Positions 11,085-19,815 are shown, numbered from the stretch's first letter. The stretch: 64,000 nt of DNA from Streptomyces alfalfae (GCF_004127445.1 NZ_QEXM01000025.1:1-64000), one strand, 5' to 3'. Translations and numbers: made by a program. The notes: generated by a model not told the origin, from the sequence alone.

Positions 11085-11846
11085 CTACTGGAGCGACGGG
11101 TCCTGCGTGAGGATCGCCTGATAGAGGTGAGCGAGGCGGCGGCTCGGCTTGAGGCCGAGGTCGCGGTCGAGCTGCTTGCGGGTGCGGTGGAAGATGTCGA
11201 TCGCCTCGGACTGCCTGCCGCAGCGGTACAGCGCGAGCATCAGCTGCTCGCTGAACCGCTCGCGCTCCGGGTACTGGGCGAGGAGCTGCTTCAGCTCCGG
11301 GATGACGACCGCCGCCTCACCGCCCTGGAGCTGTGCGGAGATCAGGTCCTCACGGGCGGTCTTGCGCTGTTCGTCGAGGCGGAGCGCCACGGCGCGGCAG
11401 CGTGGTCCGTCGCTCGCGTCGAGGAGCGCGGGTCCGCGCCACATGCCGAGCGCCTCCCGCAGCAAGCCGACGGCCTCCTGGGGCCGGTCGTTGACGAGCC
11501 CCGCGCCGCGTTCGGCGGTGCGCAGGAAGCGGTACGCGTCGAGGGCGTCCTCGGTCTCGTTGAGCACGTAGCCGTTGTCGACGGTCCGGACGAGACCCTG
11601 GTCGGAGTCGTCGAGTCCGAGCTCCCCGAGCGACTTGCGCATGCGCTTCACGTTCGCCTGGAGCGCGTTCCTGGCGTTCTTGAGCGGGGCCTCTCCCCAC
11701 ATCTCGTCGATCAGTTCGTCGAAGGAGACGACCTGCCCCGGATTGAGCGCGAGCATGGCCACCATGACGCGGATCTTCTTCGCCCGCATGCCGACCGTTT
11801 TGTGGCCGTCCCCCACGAGTAGCGGACCCAGAATAGAAATCTGCAC
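11085..11846 (-). CDS. SARP-family transcriptional activator
   Basis: 253 residues in the small SARP layout: an N-terminal OmpR-type winged-helix DNA-binding domain (about 1-90; RAKKIRVMVAMLALNPG, DELIDEMWGE, LQANVKRMRKSLG, VDNGYVL) followed by a bacterial transcriptional activation domain (about 100-245; helical repeats ending in RDLGLKPSRRLAHLYQAIL). Such regulators activate antibiotic clusters by binding heptameric direct repeats, which are present at three promoters here. The GTG start at 11846 has AGGGGG 4 nt upstream; an upstream alternative at 11894 would add 16 residues not typical of the family. Convergent with the NRPS and downstream of the LuxR gene. Probably the cluster-situated activator. 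Confidence 0.9.
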   Translation of the reverse strand: MQISILGPLLVGDGHKTVGMRAKKIRVMVAMLALNPGQVVSFDELIDEMWGEAPLKNARNALQANVKRMRKSLGELGLDDSDQGLVRTVDNGYVLNETEDALDAYRFLRTAERGAGLVNDRPQEAVGLLREALGMWRGPALLDASDGPRCRAVALRLDEQRKTAREDLISAQLQGGEAAVVIPELKQLLAQYPERERFSEQLMLALYRCGRQSEAIDIFHRTRKQLDRDLGLKPSRRLAHLYQAILTQDPSLQ

Positions 11847-11973
11847 TAATCCCCCTGTTGTTACCGGACAGCGCGCCGACAGCCCCCTGCTCACGCCCGC
11901 GAGCCGGTCCCCGCTGCGGGGGTGGCCCGCGCGGTCCGGCTACGAAAGAGAAGGAAGGGATTCTGCGCGCGCC

Positions 11974-12282
11974 TCAATTCTCCGGCAAGGCATCAGAATG
12001 CGAAACTGTACCTTGGTACATGAGCTGGTAAACCTGGGCGACGAGGCCGACTTGCAGGCGTGACTCGACATCCAATTTCGCAAGGATGCCTGCTACATGC
12101 GCCTTCACCGTGCGTTCGGTGACGCGTAACCTGCTCGCGATGCCCCGGTTGGAATAGCCCGCACCGAGCAGCGAGAACACCTGTTTTTCCCGCTCGGACA
12201 GCAGACCCACCCGGTCCAGCTCCGGTCCCCAGCGCGCGGCGGCCGCGGTCACGTCGGCCGGCTCGGCCGCTGGTTCAGCCAT
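11974..12282 (-). CDS. Small LuxR-type DNA-binding regulator
   Basis: 102 residues, essentially only a LuxR/NarL C-terminal helix-turn-helix (LSEREKQVFSLLGAGYS, then IASRLRVTERTVKAHVAGIL, about residues 35-95) without a receiver or ligand domain. ATG at 12282 has GGGGG 7 nt upstream. It sits 127 bp upstream of the SARP gene on the same strand and may be its regulator or co-transcribed with it. A TACACT hexamer at 12348-12343 (minus strand) could be its -10. Single-domain LuxR proteins in clusters can act as atypical regulators without phosphorylation; that part is inference. Confidence 0.8.
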   Translation of the reverse strand: MAEPAAEPADVTAAAARWGPELDRVGLLSEREKQVFSLLGAGYSNRGIASRLRVTERTVKAHVAGILAKLDVESRLQVGLVAQVYQLMYQGTVSHSDALPEN

Positions 12283-12449
12283 GAGAACACCCCCGTGCGC
12301 CCTAGCACGGACCCCCGGATATCGGCCAATGGGCGCTCCGCGAGTGTACAACTTTCGCCACAGGGCACACACGTTTCACACCAGACCCATCATTCCCGAC
12401 CACGCCGCCGATTGCGACAGGTCATCAGCGTCGCGTGCGAGGAACGCAG

Positions 12450-12484
12450 TTCAGGGGGGACCGAGCGGGCTCGGTCCCCCCTGA
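12450..12484. terminator. Hairpin downstream of the MMPL gene
   Basis: Arms TTCAGGGGGGACCGAGC and GCTCGGTCCCCCTGAA form a 16-bp stem with one bulged G and a 2-nt loop. It begins 28 bp past the stop of the minus-strand MMPL gene. Confidence 0.75.
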
Positions 12485-12511
12485 AGCCGGCCGGTCACCG
12501 GCGGTCGCGGA

Positions 12512-14713
12512 TCACTTGGTTTCGGCCATCGCCCCCACCCGGGCCGCCGCCGGCACCCGCACCGGCCGCGTGTCGTCCTGGTGGGCGAGGCGCGAGGGCC
12601 ACCAGGTCTTCCAGCCGAGCAGCGTCACCACCGAGGGCAGCACCACGATGCGGATCAGCGTCGCGTCCAGCAGCACCGCGCAGGCCATGCCCACGCCCAT
12701 CTGCTTCATCTCGATGAAGTTCAGCGAGGCCAGGAGCGCGAACACCGACACCATCACCACGGCCGCGCTGGTCACCACGCCCGCGGTGCGGGTGATGCCC
12801 TGCTCGACGGCCTCGCGGACGCCGAGGCCGCCGCGGGCCGCCTCGCGGATACGGCTGACGACGAAGACGTGGTAGTCCATCGAGAGGCCGAGCAGGATGA
12901 CGAAGAGCATCAGCGGCAGCCACGCCACCACCCGGCCCGTCGACTCGAAGTCGAGGATGCCCTCGGCCCAGGTCCGCTGGAAGATCAGCGCGAGCAGACC
13001 GAACGAGGCCACCGCGGACAGGACGTTGAGCACCACGGTGATCAGCGCCAGCATCACCGAGCGGAAGGCGATCGCCATGACGAGGAAGGTCAGCGCGAGG
13101 GCGATGCCGAGCACCCACGGCATCTTCTCGACGACATTCGCGCGGTAGTCCACGTCGTAGGCGACGTCGCTGCCGCCGACGGCGAACTCGGCGCCGGGGA
13201 CCGCGCCGACCGTCTGGGGGGCGATGTCGTCGCGCAGCCTGGCGAGGGACTTCTGGGCGTCGGGCGAGCTGCTGTTGAAGCGGGTGCCGATGGCGACGGT
13301 GGCGATCGTGCCGTCCTTGGAGACCCGCACCTCCGGCTCGGGCGTCCTGGTGAACAGGCTGTCCTTGCCCGCCCGCTCGACGAGGCCGGCCATGGCCGCG
13401 GTGAGCCGGTCGCGCTCGCCCTCGGGGACCTTCACGGCGACGGTGTGCGTGTCGGCCTGGCTCGGGAAGGACTGCACGAGGCGGTCGTTGGCCTGCATCG
13501 CGGGGATGGAGCGCGGCAGGTCGTCGATGCCCGTGGCCTTCAGCTTCAGGTCGAGGGCGGGCAGCGCCAGGGCGAGCAGGGCCCCGACGGAGACGACCAG
13601 CGAGATCACCGGGTGGCGCAGCGAGGGCTTCAGCATCGCCGACCACAGGCGCGGCTTGCCGCTGCGGGCGGTCAGACGCCAGACCAGGGGCACGCGCGGC
13701 TTGTCGAGGAAGCGTCCGAACTTGGAGAGCAGCGCGGGCAGGGCGGTCAGCGAGGCGACCATCGCGATGGCCACGACGAGGACGGCTCCGGTGGCCATCG
13801 ACTCGAAGGCGACGTGGCCCGCGAGGTAGAGGGCGCCCATGGACACCATCACGACCAGGCCCGACACCATCACGGCGTGTCCGGAGGTGGCGGCGGCGAT
13901 CTCGATGGCGTCGACGTTGTTCGAGCCGAGCGCCCGTTCCTCGCGCTGCCGCTTCAGGTAGAAGAGCGAGTAGTCGACGCCGATGGCCATGCCCATCAGG
14001 ACGATGATGTGGGTCACCGGGCCCGGGTCCGGCACGAGCTGGGAGGCGACGCCCCACAGGCCGAGCCCCGCGAGCACCGCCGAGAGGCCGAGCAGCACGG
14101 GCACGCCGGCCGCCACGATGGCGCCGAAGACGAAGACCATCACCAGGAGCGTGACCGGCAGGCTGAGCACGGTGGCCTTGCCCAGGTCCTCGTTGAGCAT
14201 CTCGTTCAGACCGGCCTTGATGGAGCCGGCGCCGACCAGTTCGACGCGTACGTCGTCGTGCTCCTTCTGGGCGGCGGCGACGCCGTCGACCAGCGGCTGC
14301 ACCCGGGTGTCCGCCGTCTCCGGGTCGCCCTTGAGGACCACGGGGACCACGAGCGCGGAGCCGTTCGGCGCGGGCACCGGGTCGCCGATCGAGGCGATGC
14401 CCTCGACGTCCCGCAGCTCGGCGACCGCGGCCTCGGCGGCGCGGCCCGCCGCCTCGCGGTCGAACTTCCGGCCCTCGTAGGGGGTGACGAGGATGTTCTC
14501 GACGGCGCGGTCCTCGAGACCGCCGCTCTTGGCGATCTCGGCGGCCCGTCCGGACTGCCCGATGGCGAGGTCCGCGTTGGTGGCGCGCTGCGTCCCCGTC
14601 GCACTGCCGGCCGCCAGTGCGCCGATCACGAATACCACCCACAGTGTGATCGCCCACCACGGATGTGTGGCGCTCCACCGCGCCATCCGCGTGATCAGGT
14701 TCTTGCTGCCCAC
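12512..14713 (-). CDS. MMPL/RND-family exporter
   Basis: 733 residues with the duplicated MMPL layout: one N-terminal membrane helix, a periplasmic domain (about 40-190), a cluster of helices, a second large external domain (about 390-540) and a second helix cluster. The Asp-Tyr pairs used for proton relay in this family are visible as GMAIGVDYSLF and GLSMDYHVFVVSR. Such proteins export lipids and natural products in Streptomyces and mycobacteria. Its place between the regulators and the acyl-ACP operon suggests product export or self-resistance. GTG start at 14713 has AAAGG 5 nt upstream. The region before it (14714-14876, no gene) holds a pair of weak heptamer-like sequences. Confidence 0.9.
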   Translation of the reverse strand: MGSKNLITRMARWSATHPWWAITLWVVFVIGALAAGSATGTQRATNADLAIGQSGRAAEIAKSGGLEDRAVENILVTPYEGRKFDREAAGRAAEAAVAELRDVEGIASIGDPVPAPNGSALVVPVVLKGDPETADTRVQPLVDGVAAAQKEHDDVRVELVGAGSIKAGLNEMLNEDLGKATVLSLPVTLLVMVFVFGAIVAAGVPVLLGLSAVLAGLGLWGVASQLVPDPGPVTHIIVLMGMAIGVDYSLFYLKRQREERALGSNNVDAIEIAAATSGHAVMVSGLVVMVSMGALYLAGHVAFESMATGAVLVVAIAMVASLTALPALLSKFGRFLDKPRVPLVWRLTARSGKPRLWSAMLKPSLRHPVISLVVSVGALLALALPALDLKLKATGIDDLPRSIPAMQANDRLVQSFPSQADTHTVAVKVPEGERDRLTAAMAGLVERAGKDSLFTRTPEPEVRVSKDGTIATVAIGTRFNSSSPDAQKSLARLRDDIAPQTVGAVPGAEFAVGGSDVAYDVDYRANVVEKMPWVLGIALALTFLVMAIAFRSVMLALITVVLNVLSAVASFGLLALIFQRTWAEGILDFESTGRVVAWLPLMLFVILLGLSMDYHVFVVSRIREAARGGLGVREAVEQGITRTAGVVTSAAVVMVSVFALLASLNFIEMKQMGVGMACAVLLDATLIRIVVLPSVVTLLGWKTWWPSRLAHQDDTRPVRVPAAARVGAMAETK

Positions 14714-14876
14714 GATTACCTTTCCCCTCCGGTGCTGTACTGCCGCGCACTTCCGATGTGCCCAAAACTAGTGACGGGCCGGTGATCACACACGGGTACA
14801 ACTACCCCGAGGTGAGGGGGAGTTTCTTCTACTTGACATCCGCGCACAACCGCCATGACGAATTGGTGCCAGTTCT
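14714..14876. other. Intergenic region upstream of the MMPL gene
   Basis: 163 bp between the PPTase stop and the MMPL start, both on the minus strand. It holds an imperfect C-rich/G-rich hairpin near 14800-14823 that could end the acyl-ACP operon, and two GTCAC/GATCAC heptamers at an 11-bp pitch near 14771-14788. The latter are too few and too degenerate to call a SARP site. Confidence 0.4.
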
Positions 14877-15650
14877 TTATGGAATTCCACCGGCATACTG
14901 ATCCGTCTGCGCCGCGGCCCGCCAGACGCGCAATCGCGTGCGGAAGGGGCCTTCGCCGTCGAGTGCGACCGCCGCGCAGTATCCGGGGTCGGGCAGGACG
15001 AGATCGCGGAGCGTCCAGGGGCCGGGAAGCCCGGAATCCGGGCCGCGCACCGTCACCGGTTCCGTGCGCTCCTCCGCCTCGCGTCCCGTGCCGTGTCCCA
15101 CGGGCACCGCGAAGCCCTGGGCGAGCCGGCCGCCGGCGGCCTTCACGCACGCCTCCTTGCGCGTCCAGAGCCGGGTGAAGACGCGGCCCGCGTCGCCGCC
15201 CGTGACGAGGTCGCGCTCGGCGGCGGGGAAGAACCGCCGCGCGAGCCGCAGCCCGTCGCCGTCCGGCCGCAGCGACTCCACGTCGACGCCGACGGCCCGC
15301 CCCGAGCCGGTCACCGCGAGCAGCGCGAGATCCCCCGAGTGCGTGAGGCTGACGCGCAGCCCGGGGGCGTCGGCGACCTCCGGCTTGCCCCAGGGCCCGC
15401 GCGAGAAACGCAGCGCGCCCGGCGCCGTGCCCAGCCTGCGGCCGAGTACGTGCCGGGTCGCTCCGTGCGCGATCACGAACCGCCGCCGCAGCTCCTCGCG
15501 GGCGGCGAGGGCGGCCCGCGAGCGCTCCTCCGCGTCCAGCACGCCGACGAGGTCCGCGAGGTCCGCCGGGGCGTCGTCCCCGCCCAGCGGGATGCGCCAG
15601 ACCTCGACGACGTCCGGGGCCCCTGGGGCCGCCGCGCCGCCGGGGGTCAG
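14877..15650 (-). CDS. Sfp-type 4'-phosphopantetheinyl transferase
   Basis: About 257 residues. Converts apo carrier proteins to the holo form using CoA. Conserved motifs are VGVDVES and WTRKEACVKA (Mg2+ and CoA binding), with an upstream SRGPWGKPEV-type segment. It closes the operon and can serve the ACP at 18.2 kb and the PCPs of both NRPSs. No ATG, GTG or TTG lies in frame near the expected N terminus. A CTG at 15650 overlaps the preceding stop as CTGA and has AAGGTGG 7 nt upstream, so translation probably starts at CTG by coupling; this is inference. The product would begin shortly before VVEVWRIPL. Confidence 0.85.
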   Translation of the reverse strand: MTPGGAAAPGAPDVVEVWRIPLGGDDAPADLADLVGVLDAEERSRAALAAREELRRRFVIAHGATRHVLGRRLGTAPGALRFSRGPWGKPEVADAPGLRVSLTHSGDLALLAVTGSGRAVGVDVESLRPDGDGLRLARRFFPAAERDLVTGGDAGRVFTRLWTRKEACVKAAGGRLAQGFAVPVGHGTGREAEERTEPVTVRGPDSGLPGPWTLRDLVLPDPGYCAAVALDGEGPFRTRLRVWRAAAQTDQYAGGIP

Positions 15651-16774
15651 GGTCTTCCCACCTTTCCGGAGTGCAGCCCCTGGAAGAGGTTCAGCTTCTG
15701 CACGGTGCCCGAGCCCTCCATGAACTCCACGCCCCTGGCGTCCCGCGCCAGCTTGTCGAGCAGCGGGTGTTCCAGGCGCGCGGCGGGCCCGAAGAAGGTC
15801 AGCGCCTCCAGCGTGACGTGCTCGGCCAGCTCGGCGGCGCGCGCCTTGGCCGCGGAGGCGAGGTGCCCCGCGGCCGGCTTGGCGTCCACGGCCATGGCGG
15901 CGCGGTAGGTCAGCACGCGTGCGGCGTCGATGCGCTGGCCGAGGGCGTCGAAGCGCTCCCGCTCGACGCCGCGCAGCGTGCCCCGCTCCTCGCCGACGTA
16001 CTCGTGGGCGGCGCGGGCGATGCCGAGCGCGATGGCGGCGACGCTGGGGCGCAGCCGGTTGAAGACCTGCACGATGCTCCACATGCCGCGCCGCGTGGGC
16101 GAGAGATGGGCGCCGAGCACCCGGTCCGCGGGCACCCGCACGGCGTCGAGGGTGAGCGCGGAGAACCGCGCGCCGCGCAGGCCGAGCATGGGCAGCGGTT
16201 CCGCCCGGAAACCCGGGTCCGCGGTGTCGACGAGGACGGCGGTCACCCCGAGCCGTTCGGTGCCCGCGACCCGGGCGAAGACGGCGGCGATCCCGGCGCG
16301 GGTGGCGTTGCCGACGTACCGCTTGGTCCCGTGCAGGAGGTACGAGCCGTCCTCCTGCGGGGTGAGCGTGGCGCCCATCTCGCCGATGGCGGAGCCGCGT
16401 TCGGGCTCGGTCAGGGCGAAACAGGTCCAGGTGGGCCGCTCGGCGAGCCGCCCGTAGAACCAGGCGCGCTGCTCCGGCCCGCCGAGCACGTCGAGCAGCA
16501 CGCCGCTCATGGACGGTCCGGGCGAGGCGAGCATGGTGCCCGCGTCGCCGCGCGCCAGCTCCTCTGCGACGACGACCCGCTCCAGGGTCTCGTGACCGGG
16601 CGCCGCGGGCTCGCCGTCGCCGAGCCCCGCGAGGAACCGCACGGCGGGCAGACCGAGCCGGTCGCGGATGGCCTCGGGGTCCCGGTCGACGTCGAGCGCG
16701 CCCGCGCGCAGCTCACCTGACCAGGCGGCCACCTGCGCGCGCAGAGCGGTCAGCGGTTCGGGCAGTGCGATCAC
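15647..16774 (-). CDS. Acyl-CoA dehydrogenase family protein (full length)
   Basis: 375 residues, the standard length for the FAD-dependent acyl-CoA dehydrogenase fold. Seen are the flavin/substrate segment CFALTEPERGSAIGE, a middle beta domain ending in RVPADRVLGA, the helical C-terminal domain and FMEGSGTVQK near the C terminus, where the Glu corresponds to the catalytic base of the family. In this operon it likely oxidises an acyl group held on the ACP, making an alpha,beta-double bond; the substrate is inferred. GTG start at 16774 overlaps the previous stop by 4 nt (GTGA) and has AGGAG 5 nt upstream. It may work with the shorter acyl-CoA dehydrogenase-like protein just upstream. Confidence 0.88.
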   Translation of the reverse strand: MIALPEPLTALRAQVAAWSGELRAGALDVDRDPEAIRDRLGLPAVRFLAGLGDGEPAAPGHETLERVVVAEELARGDAGTMLASPGPSMSGVLLDVLGGPEQRAWFYGRLAERPTWTCFALTEPERGSAIGEMGATLTPQEDGSYLLHGTKRYVGNATRAGIAAVFARVAGTERLGVTAVLVDTADPGFRAEPLPMLGLRGARFSALTLDAVRVPADRVLGAHLSPTRRGMWSIVQVFNRLRPSVAAIALGIARAAHEYVGEERGTLRGVERERFDALGQRIDAARVLTYRAAMAVDAKPAAGHLASAAKARAAELAEHVTLEALTFFGPAARLEHPLLDKLARDARGVEFMEGSGTVQKLNLFQGLHSGKVGRP

Positions 16775-17412
16775 GGGGTCTCCTCCCGGGCGTCCCCGGC
16801 GGTGGCGTAGACGTCGGCCAGCAGCTCCGAGACGTAGGCGTCCCTGCCGGGCCCGTCGCCCGTGAAGCCGTGCGCGCCGAGCAGGCGCAGGATGGTCCGG
16901 TCGGTGCGGGTGATCTGCTCCTGGAGCCGCCGGACCGCGTCGCCGCCGGGGCCCTCGCCGAGCGCGCCCTCGATCTCCAGGTGTTCGATGAGGACCTCGG
17001 CGAGCGTGCCCTTGACCATCTGCTTCATCAGCAGGGCGGTGCCCTCGGACTCCCGGCCCGCGAGATACGCCACGCAGGCGTCCCGCAGCGCCTCGGAGGC
17101 GCCGAGCCGCAGCCAGACGAGGCCGGTCCGCCACGCCTCGGGCAGCGGCGGCTCCTGCGCCCCGCCGGCCGGTGGCGCGAGCACCGCGAGGCCCGTCTCC
17201 TCGCCGAGCAGGGGCGCGGGCACGTGCGGCGCGGCCTCGGCCCGCTGTGCCGCGTTCTCCTCCAGGAGGGCCCGCGGCACCACGGCGTGGCCGCCGGGGC
17301 CCCTCGGCAGGGCGCCCGGGGACAGCGCCCGGCCGAGCAGGGTCAGCGCGGGGACGAGCCCGTCCTCGCGGGCGCTCTCCCTGCACTCCTGCCACTCAGC
17401 GCGTACCGGCAT
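16771..17412 (-). CDS. Truncated acyl-CoA dehydrogenase-like protein
   Basis: 213 residues. The C-terminal half looks like the helical C-terminal domain of acyl-CoA dehydrogenases (LRLGASEALRDACVAYLAG, then RTILRLLGAHGFTGD, where the family has a Gly-rich LHGGxG-like turn). The N-terminal and beta domains that bind flavin and substrate are reduced or absent, and no catalytic Glu is obvious. It overlaps the preceding gene by 17 nt and the next by 4 nt, so it is translated as part of the operon. It could be a non-catalytic partner of the 375-residue enzyme, as in heteromeric FadE pairs of actinobacteria; the family call is by eye. ATG has GGAGAG just upstream. Confidence 0.65.
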   Translation of the reverse strand: MPVRAEWQECRESAREDGLVPALTLLGRALSPGALPRGPGGHAVVPRALLEENAAQRAEAAPHVPAPLLGEETGLAVLAPPAGGAQEPPLPEAWRTGLVWLRLGASEALRDACVAYLAGRESEGTALLMKQMVKGTLAEVLIEHLEIEGALGEGPGGDAVRRLQEQITRTDRTILRLLGAHGFTGDGPGRDAYVSELLADVYATAGDAREETP

Positions 17413-18214
17413 CGGCTCTCCACTCCCCCACGTCGACGGTGCAGTAGGCCGCCTGGCCCCGGCTCTCGTCGAGGTCGGCGAGCACGGCGGGGCCGCTCGC
17501 GGGCGTCCCGCTCAGCAGAGCGGCCCACACCCCGGTGCACGGCAGCCCCGGCAGCGGCCGGACCACCTCGCCCGGCGGCGGCGCGGTGCGGTCGGCGGGG
17601 CCGAGCCCGAAGCCGCCGAGCGACGCCTCCTGGCCGCCGTCCCAGGCCAGCAGGAGCGCCACCGCGGAGTCCTCGGCGACCGCGTCACGGCCGGACGACG
17701 GCATCTCGTACGGCTGCGAGCTCTGGTCGACGACCACGAGCAGGACGCGTCGCAGGCCTCCGCGCCGCGCGTACTCGACGCCCACGCGCAGCGCGGTGAA
17801 CGGCGCGAGCACGCCCTGGTCGGACACGGCGAACGCCAGCGGCTCACCCGGCAGGTGGTGCTTGAGGTAGGCGGCGACCAGCTCGCCGTGCTCGAAGTCG
17901 GGCGTCGCGTAGGCGACCACGACGACCTCGGGCGCCTCGTCGCCGTCGAGCGGGCCGAGGCCGCGCAGCGCGGCGTCCGCCAGCTCCACCGACGTGCGGC
18001 GGCCCGACGCGGCGAACAGGTCGCGCCGGAACTCCACGCCGTACGGGTCCGCGGCCTCCTGGAGGAAGTCCTCGTGCACCTCCGCCGGGTCATAGGCCCG
18101 GCCGGGGCCCGAGGCGGTGCGCCACGCCGCCCGCACGAGGCGGGGCACGGCCGTGGCGGGGTCCGGCGCGTGGCCCGCGCCCCTGCGCCGCACCGGCGCC
18201 GTCGTGCGGAACAT
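17396..18214 (-). CDS. KAS III/thiolase-fold protein without catalytic Cys
   Basis: 272 residues. The central segment (about 95-170: EVVVVAYATPDF, FAVSDQGVLAPFTALRVG, LRRVLLVVVDQ) follows the thiolase fold of beta-ketoacyl synthase III proteins. The usual catalytic Cys position falls in SDQG (131-134), so the protein looks non-catalytic. It lies 2 bp after the ACP stop. With the active KAS III-like gene at the head of the same operon, it suggests an active/inactive heteromer. The precedent is PqsC/PqsB, where only PqsC has the Cys. Homology is judged from the pattern and is weaker than for the other genes. Confidence 0.65.
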   Translation of the reverse strand: MFRTTAPVRRRGAGHAPDPATAVPRLVRAAWRTASGPGRAYDPAEVHEDFLQEAADPYGVEFRRDLFAASGRRTSVELADAALRGLGPLDGDEAPEVVVVAYATPDFEHGELVAAYLKHHLPGEPLAFAVSDQGVLAPFTALRVGVEYARRGGLRRVLLVVVDQSSQPYEMPSSGRDAVAEDSAVALLLAWDGGQEASLGGFGLGPADRTAPPPGEVVRPLPGLPCTGVWAALLSGTPASGPAVLADLDESRGQAAYCTVDVGEWRADAGTR

Positions 18215-18216
18215 GC

Positions 18217-18492
18217 CTACGCGCCCGCTTCCGCCGACACGAAGGCGGCCAGCGAACCGACCGTCTCGAAGTGGGTCATCTCCAGCTCCTCCGCGTCGAA
18301 CTGCACGCCGAGGATCTCCTCGATGGTGATGAGCAGTTCGAGCGCGCTGGAGGAGTCCAGGCCCAGCTCGTCGAAGAGGCGCACGCTCTCCGCGGCGTCG
18401 GACAGGTCCTTGTTCAGGACCTCGCCGAGGGCGCTGCGCACGGCGTCGAGGTGCTGGGCGCCGGGCGCGGCGACTGCGGTGTTCTCGGTCAT
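18217..18492 (-). CDS. Acyl carrier protein
   Basis: 91 residues, with the phosphopantetheine site LGLDSSSALEL (Ser47) and the acidic helical profile of a discrete type II ACP. Neighbouring ATP-grasp and decarboxylase genes place it in the role of BtrI: glutamate or a similar amino acid is loaded on it, then decarboxylated. ATG at 18492 has a strong AAGGAG 6 nt upstream, the best ribosome site in the operon, consistent with a need for excess carrier protein. Confidence 0.92.
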   Translation of the reverse strand: MTENTAVAAPGAQHLDAVRSALGEVLNKDLSDAAESVRLFDELGLDSSSALELLITIEEILGVQFDAEELEMTHFETVGSLAAFVSAEAGA

Positions 18493-18528
18493 GTCGTTCT
18501 CCTTGGTGTGCGGTTCGGGTCGGAGGGG

Positions 18529-19815
18529 TCAGGCGGGGGTGGAGGCCGCGTCGTGCGTGAACAGGCGCTGGCGGCCGAGCATCACCTCGACGTCGTCGCG
18601 CTCCCGGATCAGGTGCGCCCGCCCGCCGTCGACCAGCACCTCGGCGGGGTAGCCGTGGCTGAGGAAGTGCACGGGCGACGCGGTGGGCCCGTACGCGCCG
18701 GAGCGCAGGACGCCGACCAGCTCGCCGGGGCGCAGGTCGGGCAGCGGGGCCTTCTTGCCGACGACGTCGTTCGGCGTGCAGAGCGGACCCGTCACGTTCC
18801 ACGGCCCGTCGGCGGGCTCGTCGAGCCGTTCCAGGGCGACGATGGGGAAGTTGCGCTTCACGTAGGAGCCGATGCCGACGGCGGCCATGTGGTGGTTGGT
18901 CCCGCCGTCGGTGACGGCGAACTTCTCGCCCATGGACGTCTTCGTGTAGCGCACGCGCGTCACGTAGGTGCCGGAGGCCGCCGTCAGGAAGCGCCCCAGC
19001 TCCATGATCATGCGGGTCTCGGGGTGCCGGGCGGCGAACTCCTGGATGAGCGGGTTGACCAGCCGGGCCAGCTCGGCGACGTCGAGGTCCTTCTCGTTGT
19101 CGAAGTAGGCGATGCCGAGGCCGCCGCCGATGTCGACCATCTCCAGGCCGAACTCCAGCGTGGAGCCGACCCGTTCGGCCAGCTCCAGGATGCGCCGGGT
19201 GTTCTCCGCGACGGTCTCCTCGCCGAGGATGCGGGTGCCCAGGTACACCTGTACGCCCATGAGGCGCACGCCGGGGAAGCGCGCCGCGAGGCCGTGCTCC
19301 TTCAGGAGCTGCTCCTCGTCCATGCCGAACTGGCGCGGCTTGCCGCCCATCGTCAGGCCCGAGCCCTTGACGGAGAAGCTGGGGTTGACGCGCAGCGCGA
19401 CCGGCGCGGTGACGCCGCGCTCCCGCGCGACCTCGTCGATCAGCTCCAGCTCGCCGAGTGACTCGCAGACGATGGCGTAGATGCCCTCGTCGACGCAGGC
19501 CTCGATCTCCGAGCGGCTCTTGCCGGGCCCGAGGAAGATGATGTCCCGCGGCGCGACGCCCGCGCGCCGGGCGGTGACCAGCTCGGTGAGCGAGGACACC
19601 TCGGCGCGCGCCCCGCAGGTGTGCAGGAGCGAGCAGATGGAGACGTTCGGGTTGGCCTTGAGGGAGTAGAAGACCTCCAGGCGGTCGTGCAGCTCCGCGC
19701 GCAGGTTCGCGAACCGGCCGCGGATCTCCTCCCCGTCGTACAGGTACATCGGGGTTCCGAACTCCGCGGCGAGGTCGGTGATCCCGATCCCCTGCACCTC
19801 GAATGCGACGCTCAC
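18529..19815 (-). CDS. PLP-dependent decarboxylase, BtrK-like (alanine racemase fold)
   Basis: 428 residues, fold type III PLP decarboxylase related to LysA. PLP lysine is Lys53 in FYSLKANPN; GGGLG binds the cofactor phosphate, GPLCTPND holds the active-site Cys and Asp, and the C-terminal segment GAYGPTASPVHFLSHGYPAE is typical of the branch acting on carrier-bound substrates. BtrK decarboxylates glutamyl-S-ACP to 4-aminobutyryl-S-ACP in butirosin; VinO and FlvO act on other ACP-bound amino acids. A neighbouring ACP and ATP-grasp ligase support such a role over lysine synthesis. GTG start at 19815 overlaps the ATP-grasp stop (GTGA). The exact amino acid used is not readable from sequence. 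Confidence 0.85.
   Translation of the reverse strand: MSVAFEVQGIGITDLAAEFGTPMYLYDGEEIRGRFANLRAELHDRLEVFYSLKANPNVSICSLLHTCGARAEVSSLTELVTARRAGVAPRDIIFLGPGKSRSEIEACVDEGIYAIVCESLGELELIDEVARERGVTAPVALRVNPSFSVKGSGLTMGGKPRQFGMDEEQLLKEHGLAARFPGVRLMGVQVYLGTRILGEETVAENTRRILELAERVGSTLEFGLEMVDIGGGLGIAYFDNEKDLDVAELARLVNPLIQEFAARHPETRMIMELGRFLTAASGTYVTRVRYTKTSMGEKFAVTDGGTNHHMAAVGIGSYVKRNFPIVALERLDEPADGPWNVTGPLCTPNDVVGKKAPLPDLRPGELVGVLRSGAYGPTASPVHFLSHGYPAEVLVDGGRAHLIRERDDVEVMLGRQRLFTHDAASTPA

Noticed and set aside
14771..14788. Two GTCAC/GATCAC heptamers upstream of the MMPL gene as a fourth SARP site
   Set aside because: Only two copies, one mismatched, and no -10-like hexamer at the 8-bp distance seen at the other three sites.
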